Shown: positions 44,067 to 53,352, counted from the stretch's first letter. The stretch: 64,000 nt of DNA from Stutzerimonas stutzeri (GCF_024448985.1 NZ_JAMOII010000005.1:62001-126000), one strand, 5' to 3'. Program-made: numbers and translations. Notes: generated by a model not told the origin, from the sequence alone.

Positions 44067-44452
44067 TGAGCCAGTCCAACGCCGTACGTGTCGATTCCGT
44101 TCAACCCGCCGGTTGGCGCGCACTGTGTAGCCGCCGCGATCTGGTGGCCAATTCCGGTGTGGTTGCCTGGCTGGACGGCGCGCAAGTCGCCCTCTTCCAC
44201 CTGCCGGAGACAGAGGAAGGCGAAAAGCTGTTCGCCATTGAAAACCGCGACCCGAAATCGGGCGCCAACGTCATCGGCCGCGGCCTCGTTGGGCAGTTGA
44301 AGGGCGATCTGGTGATCGCCTCGCCGCTGTACAAGCAGCACTTCCGCCTGGAAGACGGCACCTGCCTGGAATATCCCGAGCAACACTTGCAGGTCTGGCC
44401 AGTGCGGCTCAACGGCGATGCGGTGGAAATCGCTTCAACGGGCGGGGCATGA
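44066..44452 (+). CDS. nirD: Nitrite reductase (NADH), small subunit
   Basis: A 128-residue NirD protein of the Rieske-like fold. It begins at the ATG overlapping the nirB stop, preceded by GAGGAGG. The usual Rieske ligand pairs CxH and CxxH are absent, as in other proteobacterial NirD proteins, so it probably holds no cluster and acts as a structural partner of NirB. IGRGLVGQLKGDLVIASPLYKQHF is the typical signature. Confidence 0.92.
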   Translation: MSQSNAVRVDSVQPAGWRALCSRRDLVANSGVVAWLDGAQVALFHLPETEEGEKLFAIENRDPKSGANVIGRGLVGQLKGDLVIASPLYKQHFRLEDGTCLEYPEQHLQVWPVRLNGDAVEIASTGGA

Positions 44453-44456
44453 ATTT

Positions 44457-44556
44457 GTAGGGCCGAATTCATTCGGCCAACTGAGCGGCAGACGGCCGAA
44501 CAAGTTCGGCCCTACGGAAGCGCTCACTCGGATTTGCAAGGCCGAAATCATCGGCC
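44457..44556. repeat. Cluster of three REP-like palindromes between nirD and nirC
   Basis: Elements at 44457-44478 (GTAGGGCCGAATTCATTCGGCC), 44494-44517 (inverted) and a shorter one at 44538-44556. They belong to the same family as 16342-16456. Placed inside the operon, they could lower expression of the channel gene relative to nirBD. Confidence 0.75.
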
Positions 44557-44584
44557 AACAGCCAACACGCACTGAGAATCGAAT

Positions 44585-45397
44585 ATGTCCTACATCGTCC
44601 CTTCGGAATTCGTCACCAAGATGGTCGACGCCGGTGAGTCCAAAATCTTCATGTCTACGCGGGATACCCTGATCCGGGCCTTCATGGCCGGTGCGATCCT
44701 TGCGCTCGCGGCAGTCTTCGCTATCACCATCACGGTGCAAACAGGCTCGCCGCTGGTGGGTGCCATGCTGTTTCCCGTCGGCTTCGTCATGTTGTACCTG
44801 ATGGGTTTCGACCTGCTCACCGGCGTCTTCGTCCTGACGCCGCTGGCGCTGCTCGACCGGCGTCCAGGAGTGACCGTCGACGGAGTTCTGCGCAACTGGG
44901 GACTGGTCTTTCTCGGAAATTTCGGAGGTGCGTTGACGGTTGCGCTCATGATGGCGTTCGTCTTCACCATGGGATTTTCCACCGATCCGGGCCCGGTAGG
45001 CGAAAAGATTTCCCATGTGGGTGAGGACCGTACCCTGGGCTACGCCGAGTTCGGCCTGGCTGGCTGGTTGACCATCTTCCTGCGCGGCATGCTGTGCAAC
45101 TGGATGGTGTCGATGGGTGTGGTCGGCGCGATGATTTCCACCTCGGTGAGCGGCAAGGTCATCGCCATGTGGATGCCGATCATGTTGTTCTTCTACATGG
45201 GCTTCGAGCATTCGGTGGTGAACATGTTCCTGTTCCCTGCAGGGATGATCATGGGCGGTGACTTCTCAATCATGGATTACATGATCTGGAATGAAATCCC
45301 CACCGCGCTGGGCAATCTGGTGGGCGGTTTGGCCTTTACCGGCCTGACGCTCTACACCACCCATGTCAAAACTGCGCCGAAACGCGCGCTGCGCTGA
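44585..45397 (+). CDS. nirC: Formate/nitrite transporter family channel
   Basis: A 270-residue FNT-family inner-membrane protein with six hydrophobic segments (FMAGAILALAAVFAITITV, PVGFVMLYLMGFDLLTG, NWGLVFLGNFGGALTVALMMA, LRGMLCNWMVSMGVVGAMIS). The position behind nirBD points to nitrite transport, hence nirC. It is separated from nirD by a REP cluster. Confidence 0.85.
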   Translation: MSYIVPSEFVTKMVDAGESKIFMSTRDTLIRAFMAGAILALAAVFAITITVQTGSPLVGAMLFPVGFVMLYLMGFDLLTGVFVLTPLALLDRRPGVTVDGVLRNWGLVFLGNFGGALTVALMMAFVFTMGFSTDPGPVGEKISHVGEDRTLGYAEFGLAGWLTIFLRGMLCNWMVSMGVVGAMISTSVSGKVIAMWMPIMLFFYMGFEHSVVNMFLFPAGMIMGGDFSIMDYMIWNEIPTALGNLVGGLAFTGLTLYTTHVKTAPKRALR

Positions 45398-45404
45398 AGA
45401 CTTT

Positions 45405-45431
45405 GCGAACTCCGGCCCGTCTGGAGTTCGC
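45405..45431 (+). other. Hairpin covering the ribosome site of the kinase/phosphatase gene
   Basis: GCGAACTCC / GGAGTTCGC arms (9 bp, perfect) with a 9-base loop. The right arm contains the only GGAG before the kinase ATG at 45440, so folding could hide it. There is no T-tract, so termination is less likely. The effect on translation is inferred. Confidence 0.5.
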
Positions 45432-45439
45432 GGCATTCT

Positions 45440-47161
45440 ATGAGAAGCCAACTCAAGGTTTCGGTGGGCCAATACACCGACAAGGGGCGCAAGGAAAGCA
45501 ACCAGGATTTCCATGGCATTTACATTCCCAAAGAACCGCAACTGAGCAACAAGGGGATCGCCATCGCTGTGGCCGACGGCATCAGTAGCAGCGCCGTCAG
45601 CCATATCGCCAGCGAATCGGCAGTCACCGGCTTTTTCGCCGATTACTACTGCACATCCGATGCCTGGTCGGTCAAGACCTCGGCGCAACGGGTCCTGATG
45701 GCGACCAACTCCTGGCTGCATGCGCAAAGCCAGCAAAGTCAGTACCGGTACGACAAGGATCGCGGCTACGTCTGTACCTTCAGTGCCATGGTCATCAAGT
45801 CGACTACCGCGCACTTCTTCCACGCCGGCGACTCGCGTATCTATCGCGTCCAAGGCAACGCACTGGAACAGCTGACCAATGACCATCGGATGAGGGTTTC
45901 GGAGCAAAAGAGTTACCTGAGCCGGGCCCTGGGCATTCATCCGCAGCTGGATCTGGACTACCGCGCCGAGCCGGTCGAAGTGGGTGATACCTTCATCCTC
46001 ACGACCGACGGCGCTCATGAATACCTCGACGACTCGTCGATGCTCGACGCGATCGCTCGCAACCCGGACGATCTGAATGCGGCCGCTCGGGAAATCATCG
46101 CCCGGGCGCTGGAACAGGGCAGCGACGACAACCTCACGGTGCAGATCCTGCGCATTAATGAATTGCCGGCGCAGGCAGCGGACGAGTTCTACCGGCAACT
46201 CACCGAGCTGCCCTTCCCGCCCATACTGGAACCACGCGCCCGGTTCGATGGCTACACCATCGTTCGCGAAGTGCATGCCAGCAGCCGCAGCCACGTCTAT
46301 CTGGCACTCGACGATGACAGCCAGACGCGGGTAATCATCAAAACGCCATCGCTCGATCTGCAGCGAGACGCCCAATACCTCGAGCGCTTTCTCACCGAGG
46401 AATGGGTCGCGCGGCGCATCGACAGCGCCCACGTGGCCAAGCCTTGCCCGCAGACGCGCAAGCGCAACTATCTGTACAGCCTTACCGAGTTCATCGAGGG
46501 CCAGACGCTGACCCAATGGATGATCGACCACCCCAGGCCGGACCTGGAGACGGTTCGCGGCATCGTCGAGCAGATCGCCAAAGGCCTTCGTGCCTTCCAC
46601 CGGCTGGAAATGTTGCACCAGGATCTGCGCCCGGAAAACATCATGATCGACACCACCGGCACGGTGAAAATCATCGATTTCGGTTCCACCCGCGTCGCCG
46701 GCCTCATGGAAATCGCTTCGCCCATCGAGCGCAGTGAGTTGCTCGGTACTGCGCAATACACCGCGCCGGAATATTTTCTGGGAGAAGGCGGCACGCCCCG
46801 CTCGGACCTGTTCTCGCTGGCGGTCGTCACTTATCAGATGCTTACCAGCCAGTTGCCTTACGGCACGCAAGTGGCACGCTGCCGTACCCGTGCGGCGCTG
46901 AACGCGCTCAGCTATCGACCGATCCGCGAGCATGACCGCGCGGTACCGGCATGGGTCGATGAGGTCTTGCGCAAGGCGCTACACATCAACCCTTACAAGC
47001 GCTACGAGGACCTGTCCGAGTTCGTGTTCGAGCTGCGCCAGCCCAACCAGGCCTTTCTCAACAAGTCCAGACCACCGCTAATGGAACGCAACCCAGTGCT
47101 GTTCTGGAAAAGCGTTTCGCTAGTGCTGGCCATTACGGTGGTCGTGCTGATGGTGCGTTGA
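45440..47161 (+). CDS. Bifunctional PP2C phosphatase / Ser-Thr protein kinase, membrane-anchored
   Basis: A 573-residue fusion. Residues 1 to about 240 are PP2C-like (SNQDFHGI, AVADGISSS, FHAGDSRIYRV, GSDDNLTVQ). About 265-530 is a Hanks-type kinase with VIIKTP for the ATP lysine, HQDLRPENIMID (the catalytic loop has HQD instead of HRD), IIDFGSTR and TAPEYF. The C-terminus ends in one transmembrane helix (FWKSVSLVLAITVVVLMVR). The same fusion occurs near nitrate/nitrite assimilation genes in other pseudomonads. It follows the FNT channel by 42 bp with a hairpin over its ribosome site. Target proteins are unknown. Confidence 0.9.
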   Translation: MRSQLKVSVGQYTDKGRKESNQDFHGIYIPKEPQLSNKGIAIAVADGISSSAVSHIASESAVTGFFADYYCTSDAWSVKTSAQRVLMATNSWLHAQSQQSQYRYDKDRGYVCTFSAMVIKSTTAHFFHAGDSRIYRVQGNALEQLTNDHRMRVSEQKSYLSRALGIHPQLDLDYRAEPVEVGDTFILTTDGAHEYLDDSSMLDAIARNPDDLNAAAREIIARALEQGSDDNLTVQILRINELPAQAADEFYRQLTELPFPPILEPRARFDGYTIVREVHASSRSHVYLALDDDSQTRVIIKTPSLDLQRDAQYLERFLTEEWVARRIDSAHVAKPCPQTRKRNYLYSLTEFIEGQTLTQWMIDHPRPDLETVRGIVEQIAKGLRAFHRLEMLHQDLRPENIMIDTTGTVKIIDFGSTRVAGLMEIASPIERSELLGTAQYTAPEYFLGEGGTPRSDLFSLAVVTYQMLTSQLPYGTQVARCRTRAALNALSYRPIREHDRAVPAWVDEVLRKALHINPYKRYEDLSEFVFELRQPNQAFLNKSRPPLMERNPVLFWKSVSLVLAITVVVLMVR

Positions 47162-47192
47162 GGCCTGCATACTTTCAGTCCGTTGCGACGCC

Positions 47193-47519
47193 TCACTCGA
47201 AGCGCTGCGGCGCGTAGACGTTGAGCTCGGGATCGGTGACGCCGTCTTTCGACGGGTCGAGAATCCAGCGCAGTTGGGTGACCAGCTCCTCACAGTTTTC
47301 GCCGCGCTGCAACCAATCCTGGAAAGCAATCCGCGCGCCCGACAAAGCCGCTTCCGTAACGTGCTCAGCCTGCGTCGTAGGCTCACCGGCTTGCCAATTA
47401 TCGAATACGACTTTGAGGGCTTGCTGCGCTTCTTCGGCTCCCAACTCCCCGTCCGACCAGCGCGATGTGATGTCCTGAGCCTGTTGCAAGGCGGTTACCG
47501 AGGGGTTAGACGATTCCAT
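47193..47519 (-). CDS. Conserved hypothetical protein
   Basis: A 108-residue acidic protein, MESSNPSVTALQQAQDITSRW..., rich in Gln, Glu and Trp, without membrane segments. It converges on the kinase/phosphatase gene with 31 bp between stops. I recognise no named family. The composition is that of a real coded protein. Confidence 0.7.
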   Translation of the reverse strand: MESSNPSVTALQQAQDITSRWSDGELGAEEAQQALKVVFDNWQAGEPTTQAEHVTEAALSGARIAFQDWLQRGENCEELVTQLRWILDPSKDGVTDPELNVYAPQRFE

Positions 47520-47822
47520 TTTTTAGGCTCCTCCAGCGAATTCTTGTCTAGCTTGGAGTCCGGCTGCGCCGGCGAATTCGTCTCCGCCTATCAGACCGCA
47601 GCGCCGCTGGCGGGGCATTTGACGACCGTTCCAAGCCATCGAACCTATAAGACCACCGCCGTTCGGCTCCTGGCCGGAACGTCCATGCAAGATGGGCTGC
47701 CAGAGGATGAACAGCGCTGGGTTTGCGTCTGGCTGCTTGATCCGTTCCGGTCACTATGACGGCGAGGCCCGATCCCTCCCCGGCGGTGCACGATAATCCC
47801 CTTACGCAGTGGAATTTGCGCC
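47520..47822. other. Intergenic region with a doubtful small frame
   Basis: 303 bp. A plus-strand open stretch ending at 47759 (...LLAGTSMQDGLPEDEQRWVCVWLLDPFRSL) reads like protein, but no start with a ribosome site is evident; it may be a gene remnant or a short unrecognised gene. A promoter for the following gene should lie near 47790. Confidence 0.35.
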
Positions 47823-48131
47823 ATGCACCTGATCCAGCTACTGCTCCCGCTTTACGACAATGACGGGCAAGCCTTGCCTAAATTGCTGTTCGCCGAGGTG
47901 CGTGACGAACTCATGCAGCAGTTCGGCGGCCTGACCGCTCACACCCGCGCGCCAGTCAACGGATTGTGGCGCGAGGATGACAACTCAGCCGTGCGCGACG
48001 ACCTGATCATTTACGAAGTGCTGGCGTCCGAGCTTAATCGCGCCTGGTGGAGCGAGTACCGAACTTCTCTGGAAACCCGCTTCCGTCAGGAGCAGGTGTT
48101 GATTCAGGCGCATCCGGTCGAGCGGCTATAA
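47823..48131 (+). CDS. Conserved hypothetical protein
   Basis: A 102-residue soluble protein beginning MHLIQLLLPLYDNDGQALPK, with ALPKLLFAEVRDELMQQFGGLTAHTRAPVNGLW typical of a small conserved family in pseudomonads without known function. It has two adjacent Trp in NRAWWSEY. No neighbours in the same transcript are evident. Confidence 0.75.
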   Translation: MHLIQLLLPLYDNDGQALPKLLFAEVRDELMQQFGGLTAHTRAPVNGLWREDDNSAVRDDLIIYEVLASELNRAWWSEYRTSLETRFRQEQVLIQAHPVERL

Positions 48132-48429
48132 CGGTGGTTAGCTTCCTCCTCACCGCTTGGTTAAAGTCAGAGTCGAACGTCATGCCGGGTCGCTCCAGGC
48201 TGCGCACGAACTGATGAAGATTTAATGAACCTTCAGCGCGTCCCGCTGTCAGTCCAGTCTGCAGCCCTACAGGGGGTCACGTGTTCACCCCTGGGATAAG
48301 ACATTCTCCCAATCGGCATATCCGTACGCCTGCTGTTCGCCCATCCCGGCATTGGCCAACCCGCCAGCGCCGGGTGGTTCATTTTCGGCTCGTTCACCAG
48401 GGCCTCCATTTTTCACGCGAAGACCACCA

Positions 48430-49107
48430 ATGTCCTTATCTCGCCATCGTCTCGCTCTTCTATCCCGTTTTACCTGGTTAACCTCTCAGCGCCGCGCCGT
48501 TCGTACCGGTCTGTTCGGCACCTTGCTGGCCGTCATCGCACCGGCCCATGCCCAGCAAGCGACCAATGATCGCTGGGTCAGCGATACATTAAGCACCTAC
48601 GTGCGAAGCGGTCCAACCGACGGCTATCGCATCGTCGGTAGCCTTACGTCCGGGCAGCAAGTCGAATTACTCGATACGCAGGGCGACTACAGCCAGGTTC
48701 GCGGCGAGAACGGCGATCGCGTCTGGATTCGCAGCAGTGATCTGCAGGAAATTCCCGGCCAGGCCGAGCGTTTACCGCAGCTCGAACAGCAGGTTGCCGA
48801 GCTCAGTGAAGAACTGAAGACAATCGATGACAACTGGAAGGCCCGAGTTCAGGGCATGCAAGAGACTCTAGACTCGCGCAAGGCATTAATCGACGAACTG
48901 GAAGCGCGCCGCAAAGCGCTCGACGAAGCACTTACGGCCACTGAATCGGAACTGCGCGACGCCCAGGCTCGGTTGGGTGACGAGAACAATCAGGTACTGA
49001 TGCGCTACATGGTTTACGGCGGCAGCATCGCTGGCGCGGGCTTGCTGGCCGGACTGATCATTCCGGCCATGACGCGCGGTCGCAAGCGCAACGACCGGTG
49101 GTTCTAA
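48430..49107 (+). CDS. SH3-domain protein with coiled coil and membrane anchor (TIGR04211 type)
   Basis: About 225 residues. After a leader with a hydrophobic core (GLFGTLLAVIAPAHAQQ, probable cleavage after AHA) comes a bacterial SH3 domain (RWVSDTLSTYVRSGPTDGYRIVG... WIRSSDLQ), a coiled coil (about 110-190, LEQQVAELSEELKTIDDNWKA), then a C-terminal transmembrane helix and basic tail. This matches the YgiM/TIGR04211 family of periplasmic envelope proteins. ATG at 48430 fits the family start. Confidence 0.85.
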   Translation: MSLSRHRLALLSRFTWLTSQRRAVRTGLFGTLLAVIAPAHAQQATNDRWVSDTLSTYVRSGPTDGYRIVGSLTSGQQVELLDTQGDYSQVRGENGDRVWIRSSDLQEIPGQAERLPQLEQQVAELSEELKTIDDNWKARVQGMQETLDSRKALIDELEARRKALDEALTATESELRDAQARLGDENNQVLMRYMVYGGSIAGAGLLAGLIIPAMTRGRKRNDRWF

Positions 49108-49159
49108 GGCCTGTCGGCTTTTCGTAGCGACCGAAACGGTAACAGACCCTAGCCCAAAC

Positions 49160-51280
49160 CTAACCGGGTTCGGATATCCGCTTCGTGGCGCCTGCTACGG
49201 ACGATGACCAACCCGGTCTTGCCTGCGTCATGCGCTCGAGGACTTGTTCAGGCGCCATAGGTCTGTCGAGCAGAAAGCCCTGGAGCGTTTCACAGCCGAG
49301 CTCGGTGAGAAACGCTCGCTGCTCCGCTGTTTCCACACCCTCCGCGACAATCTCCAGGCCCAGCGCTTTACCCAACGCAATGATTGCCGAAACGATCACC
49401 GAGTCTTCATTGCCAACGCTCATTTCCTTGACGAACGCACGGTCAATTTTCAGCTCGCTAGCTGGAAGTCTCTTCAGATAAAGCAAGCTCGAATATCCCG
49501 TACCGAAGTCATCAATGGAGGCTTTCACGCCGAATTCGGTAAGGCTCCTCAAGGTTTCGATGGTTGCCTCCGCGTTGCGCATGGCTACGGTTTCAGTGAT
49601 TTCGAGCGTCAGATTCGCTGCGGGGATGCAATGGCGGTCGATCGCCTCGGCCACCACTTCCAGCAGGCCCGGTTGCTCGAACTGCACGGCTGAAAGATTG
49701 ACCGCGATGCTCCAATGGCTGAACCCCTGCAAATGCCATTCGCGTAATTGCCGGCACGCCTCGGCCAGCACCCAATTCCCAATGGGTATGATCAAGCCGG
49801 TTTTCTCGGCCAGCGGCAGAAAAACGTCGGGCGAGAGCAAGCCACGCGTCGGATGCTGCCACCGCAGCAACGCCTCAAAGCCTTGCACATCCCCGGTCGG
49901 CACTTCGAATTTCGGCTGGTAAAGCAGGCGCAGCTCATTCCGCTCTTCGGCCATACGCAGATCGTGAAGCAATTGCAGTTGCTCGGCCGCATTCGCGTTC
50001 ATCGAGGCTTCGAAGAAGCTGTAGCCGTTCCGGCCGGCACTCTTGGTGTGGTACATAGCGGCATCAGCATGCAGCAGCAGGTCGCGCTCGGTTTCACCAT
50101 CGCTGGGGTACACCGCAATGCCGACGCTGAGCGACACCCGCAGTTCATAACGGGGCAGCGCAAAGGGCTCGTCAATACATTGCACCAGCTTGTCGGCCAG
50201 CGTCGCGGCATCATCGGGCCCGCTGATGACGGCTAGAAGCACGAACTCATCCCCACCCAACCGCGCCAGCGTGTCCTGGGCCCGAATGCACGAGCGCAGC
50301 CGCTCGGTAACGCTCATCAACAATTCGTCACCGATATGGTGACCGAAGGCGTCGTTCACCGCCTTGAAGCCATCCAGGTCCATGAACATCACGGCGAACG
50401 TGGACGACTCCCGCTGGGCAACCTTGAGCGCCTGACTTAGCCGATCTTCGAGCAACAGACGGTTGGGCAATCTGGTTAGGTTGTCATGCAGGGCGAGCTG
50501 GATCAGCTCACTGTTGGCCTTTTCCAGCGAACTGGCCAGCAACGAGGTACGGCTCTGCATGCGGCCGTCCAGTATCGAGACAATCAGTGCGATCGCCAGG
50601 ACCGCCAGCGTCAGCATGATCACCAACAGAGCCAGCCAGTTGGTATCCAGACCGGTATTGGACGCGCCGCAGAAGCTCCCGTCCGGAAAGCTCGCCGCTG
50701 CCATGCCGGTGTAATGCATGCCGGCGATCGCCAGCCCCATGATCAGTGCGGCGACACCCCGCCATAACCGTACGCGACAAACGTTCGCGCGCAGGCGAAA
50801 TGCGAGCCAGAGCGCAGCGGCCGAGGCCAGGATGGCGATGGCCACCGAAGCGCTCAACCATCCCATGTCATACACGATGCCCGGCTGCATTCGCAGCGCC
50901 GCCATGCCGCTGTAGTGCATGACCGCGATACCGCAGCCGATCAGAACCGCGCCATGTGCGAGCCGCAGCCAGGGCAGCGTCTGCTGGCACACCAGCCAGA
51001 GCGCCAAGGCAGACGCAGCGATTGCGATGACCAACGAGGCCGTGGTGATCAAGGGGTCGTAGCCAAGCGGAATCGGCAAACTGAAGGCCAGCATGCCGAC
51101 AAAGTGCATCGACCAGATGCCTAGCCCCATGGAAAACGAGCCACCGAACCACCATAGGCGCGCCGCACGACCTTGAGCGGTCGCAACGCGCCCCGCCATG
51201 TCGAGTGCGGTGTAGGACGCAAGCACAGCAACGAGGAACGAGAAGAACACTAGAATTTCGTTATAGCTACCAACCAGCAT
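49160..51280 (-). CDS. mucR: MHYT-GGDEF-EAL c-di-GMP enzyme, MucR type
   Basis: About 706 residues. The N-terminal MHYT sensor has seven membrane helices and its motif repeated three times (SMHFVGMLAF, VMHYSGMAAL, GMHYTGMAAA). A GGDEF domain follows with RLGGDEFVLL and an EAL domain with EALLRW, ITETVA, DDFGTGYSSL and AEGVE, so both cyclase and phosphodiesterase sites look complete. MucR in P. aeruginosa couples such a protein to alginate. I start at ATG 51280 (MLVGSYNEILVFF), which has AGGA upstream and matches MucR; 51337 would add 19 residues. It is divergent from the stressosome operon. Confidence 0.85.
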   Translation of the reverse strand: MLVGSYNEILVFFSFLVAVLASYTALDMAGRVATAQGRAARLWWFGGSFSMGLGIWSMHFVGMLAFSLPIPLGYDPLITTASLVIAIAASALALWLVCQQTLPWLRLAHGAVLIGCGIAVMHYSGMAALRMQPGIVYDMGWLSASVAIAILASAAALWLAFRLRANVCRVRLWRGVAALIMGLAIAGMHYTGMAAASFPDGSFCGASNTGLDTNWLALLVIMLTLAVLAIALIVSILDGRMQSRTSLLASSLEKANSELIQLALHDNLTRLPNRLLLEDRLSQALKVAQRESSTFAVMFMDLDGFKAVNDAFGHHIGDELLMSVTERLRSCIRAQDTLARLGGDEFVLLAVISGPDDAATLADKLVQCIDEPFALPRYELRVSLSVGIAVYPSDGETERDLLLHADAAMYHTKSAGRNGYSFFEASMNANAAEQLQLLHDLRMAEERNELRLLYQPKFEVPTGDVQGFEALLRWQHPTRGLLSPDVFLPLAEKTGLIIPIGNWVLAEACRQLREWHLQGFSHWSIAVNLSAVQFEQPGLLEVVAEAIDRHCIPAANLTLEITETVAMRNAEATIETLRSLTEFGVKASIDDFGTGYSSLLYLKRLPASELKIDRAFVKEMSVGNEDSVIVSAIIALGKALGLEIVAEGVETAEQRAFLTELGCETLQGFLLDRPMAPEQVLERMTQARPGWSSSVAGATKRISEPG

Positions 51281-51737
51281 GGTTTGGGTTCCTGCGAAGG
51301 GCTGCGTTGTACTGACTTTGTCGCTATGCCAGTTCATCGCTCGCTGGGACGTTTTCTAAAGAGCGGACAACACATATCCGCCGAACGGATAGCCTCGGTC
51401 AGACCGATGCAAGCCCTGCTGCTGCGGTTGTTAGGCCAATCGACATTCTCCGGCGATCTGATAGGCCTCGGTACAAACCTCGAGCCCCCATTTGCGCTTG
51501 GCACAAACACACCCTGCCTTCCGCTCAAGATCAGGGGTGTAAATTCCTTGACCCAGTGCACAACTTGAGGCGAAATGCGGGCTATTCGGCGTTTCGAAGG
51601 GTCCTTCAGACTAAGGCTCGCTGTGGTTCGAGCGCTGAGGCAGAACTCCTCGCGCTGCCCGGAACGCCAGCAATCCATTCGAATCATATCCGCATGCCCA
51701 GCCGTCCCAGCATGCGTCTACTCAGGAATCAGCGCCA
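51281..51737. other. Intergenic region between mucR and the stressosome operon
   Basis: 457 bp between divergent genes, expected to hold both promoters. I see no supported gene. A TTGACC element lies near 51549 in a plausible position for the rsbR promoter, but I find no convincing -10 or operator. Confidence 0.4.
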
Positions 51738-52589
51738 ATGGCTCTATTGCAACAACGCACGTTCAACGTCATCGCCAGCAATCAGTCAGAGCTGCTCAAC
51801 AAATGGACTGCAGAACTGGAATCCAGCGGTCTGTACCGCACTATCAAGACCGAAGATTTTCGCCAGCAAACCGAAGAATTCATCCGTCTGCTGATCGCCG
51901 GTGCCAGCAGAACCGAGTCGGGTGACGTCAAGGCAGCCAGCTGGGACGAGATGCGTCAGTACCTGGAAAAGCTGTCCCATAGCCGGGTGCAGCTAGGTTT
52001 CGATTCACAGCAGACCGCAGGCTTCATTTTTTCGCTCAAACGCCCGCTGATGCCGTTGTTGCAGTGCGAATATGCCGACGAGCCGGCGCTGCTGGCCGAG
52101 CAGCTCTGGGCCTTGTCCGAACTGATCGACGACCTCGGTCTGTATACCGTGCGTACTTTCCAGAAGTCCCGCGAGGCGGTGATCAAGCGTCAGCAGGAAG
52201 AGCTGCTCGAGTTGTCCACGCCGGTGGTCAAACTGTGGGATGGCGTACTGGCGCTGCCCATGATCGGCACGCTGGATTCGCAGCGGACTCAGGTGGTAAT
52301 GGAATCGTTGCTGCAGCGCATCGTCGACACAGGTTCGGAAATCGCCATCATCGACATTACCGGCGTACCTACCGTCGATACGCTGGTGGCGCAACATCTG
52401 CTCAAGACCGTCACGGCCATCCGCCTGATGGGTGCTGACTGCATCATCAGCGGCGTACGTCCGCAGATTGCCCAAACCATCGTTCATCTCGGCCTGGATC
52501 TGCAAGGCATCGTCACTAAGGCATCCCTCGCCGACGCACTGGCATTAGCGTTGCGCCGCTCCGGCCTGACTGTAACCAAGGCGGTGTGA
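51738..52589 (+). CDS. rsbR: Stressosome protein RsbR
   Basis: A 283-residue RsbR-type protein: an N-terminal globin-like RsbRD_N sensor (about 1-150) and a C-terminal STAS domain. DITGVPTVDT carries Thr215 and VRPQIAQT carries Thr247, the equivalents of the two RsbT phosphorylation sites of Bacillus RsbRA. It builds the stressosome shell with RsbS (next gene, overlapping the stop) and binds RsbT. The stimulus is unknown; the globin-like region might sense a small molecule. Confidence 0.88.
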   Translation: MALLQQRTFNVIASNQSELLNKWTAELESSGLYRTIKTEDFRQQTEEFIRLLIAGASRTESGDVKAASWDEMRQYLEKLSHSRVQLGFDSQQTAGFIFSLKRPLMPLLQCEYADEPALLAEQLWALSELIDDLGLYTVRTFQKSREAVIKRQQEELLELSTPVVKLWDGVLALPMIGTLDSQRTQVVMESLLQRIVDTGSEIAIIDITGVPTVDTLVAQHLLKTVTAIRLMGADCIISGVRPQIAQTIVHLGLDLQGIVTKASLADALALALRRSGLTVTKAV

Positions 52590-52951
52590 TGGAACGCATC
52601 CCTATATTGCGAATGGGTGACTTTCTGCTCGTCACCATTCAAGTCGACATGCACGACCAGCTGGCCATGACCCTGCAAGACGACCTCGCCGAGCGCATCA
52701 GCGCGACCTCGGCCCGTGCCGTACTGATCGATATCTCCGCACTGGACATGGTCGACTCGTTCATCGGCCGGATGATCAGCTCGATTTCCGGCCTTTCCAG
52801 CATCATGGACGCAGAGACCGTCGTGGTCGGCATGCAGCCGGCCGTTGCAATCACGCTGGTCGAACTGGGTCTGACACTACAAGGCGTCAGCACGGCGTTG
52901 AACGTTGAACGAGGGATGCAGCTGCTGCATAAACGGATGGCCGAAAAATGA
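52589..52951 (+). CDS. rsbS: Stressosome STAS protein RsbS
   Basis: A 120-residue single-STAS protein. The conserved phosphorylation serine is Ser57 in DISALDMVDSFIGR, as in RsbS of Bacillus. The start (TGATG overlap with the rsbR stop) is preceded by no independent ribosome site, so translation is coupled. It sequesters RsbT until phosphorylated. Confidence 0.9.
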   Translation: MERIPILRMGDFLLVTIQVDMHDQLAMTLQDDLAERISATSARAVLIDISALDMVDSFIGRMISSISGLSSIMDAETVVVGMQPAVAITLVELGLTLQGVSTALNVERGMQLLHKRMAEK

Positions 52952-53352
52952 CCGTGCGCGAAAGTGGCAGCCTGCCGGTACGCATCGAACAGGATGTGGT
53001 ACTGGCGCGCCAGGCAGTCCGCCGCATCGCGCAGGATTGCGGCATGCGCCTGATCGATCAGACCAAGCTGGTGACCGCCGTCAGCGAGCTGGCCCGTAAC
53101 ACGGTGGTGTACGGCGGTGGTGGCGACATGGACTGGGCGGTCATCGAGCAAAGCGCCCGCACCGGTATCCGCCTGACGTTCCGTGACGAAGGTCCTGGAA
53201 TAGCGGATATCAAGCTGGCCATGACCGATGGCTGGACGTCGGGCGGTGGGCTCGGTCTTGGACTGACCGGCGCGAAACGGCTGGTGGATGAGTTTGAACT
53301 CGAGAGTACGCCAGGCATCGGTACTCGAATCAGTATCGTCCGATGGGCATGA
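52948..53352 (+). CDS. rsbT: RsbT-type serine/threonine kinase (ATPase)
   Basis: A 134-residue GHKL kinase. N-box SELARNTVVYGGGG, G1 DEGPGI and G2 GGLGLGLTGAKRL are complete. It phosphorylates RsbR and RsbS and, when free, activates a downstream partner. The start overlaps rsbS by four bases (ATGA), the pattern of tight operons. Confidence 0.9.
   Translation: MTVRESGSLPVRIEQDVVLARQAVRRIAQDCGMRLIDQTKLVTAVSELARNTVVYGGGGDMDWAVIEQSARTGIRLTFRDEGPGIADIKLAMTDGWTSGGGLGLGLTGAKRLVDEFELESTPGIGTRISIVRWA

Noticed and set aside
47548-47759. Possible small plus-strand gene ending in WVCVWLLDPFRSL
   Set aside because: No start with a ribosome site and no recognised family; kept only as a note in the intergenic entry.
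51480-51520. Possible second sigma-54 promoter (TTGGCACAAACACACCCTGC)
   Set aside because: The GG to GC distance is 14 bases instead of 10, so it does not fit.
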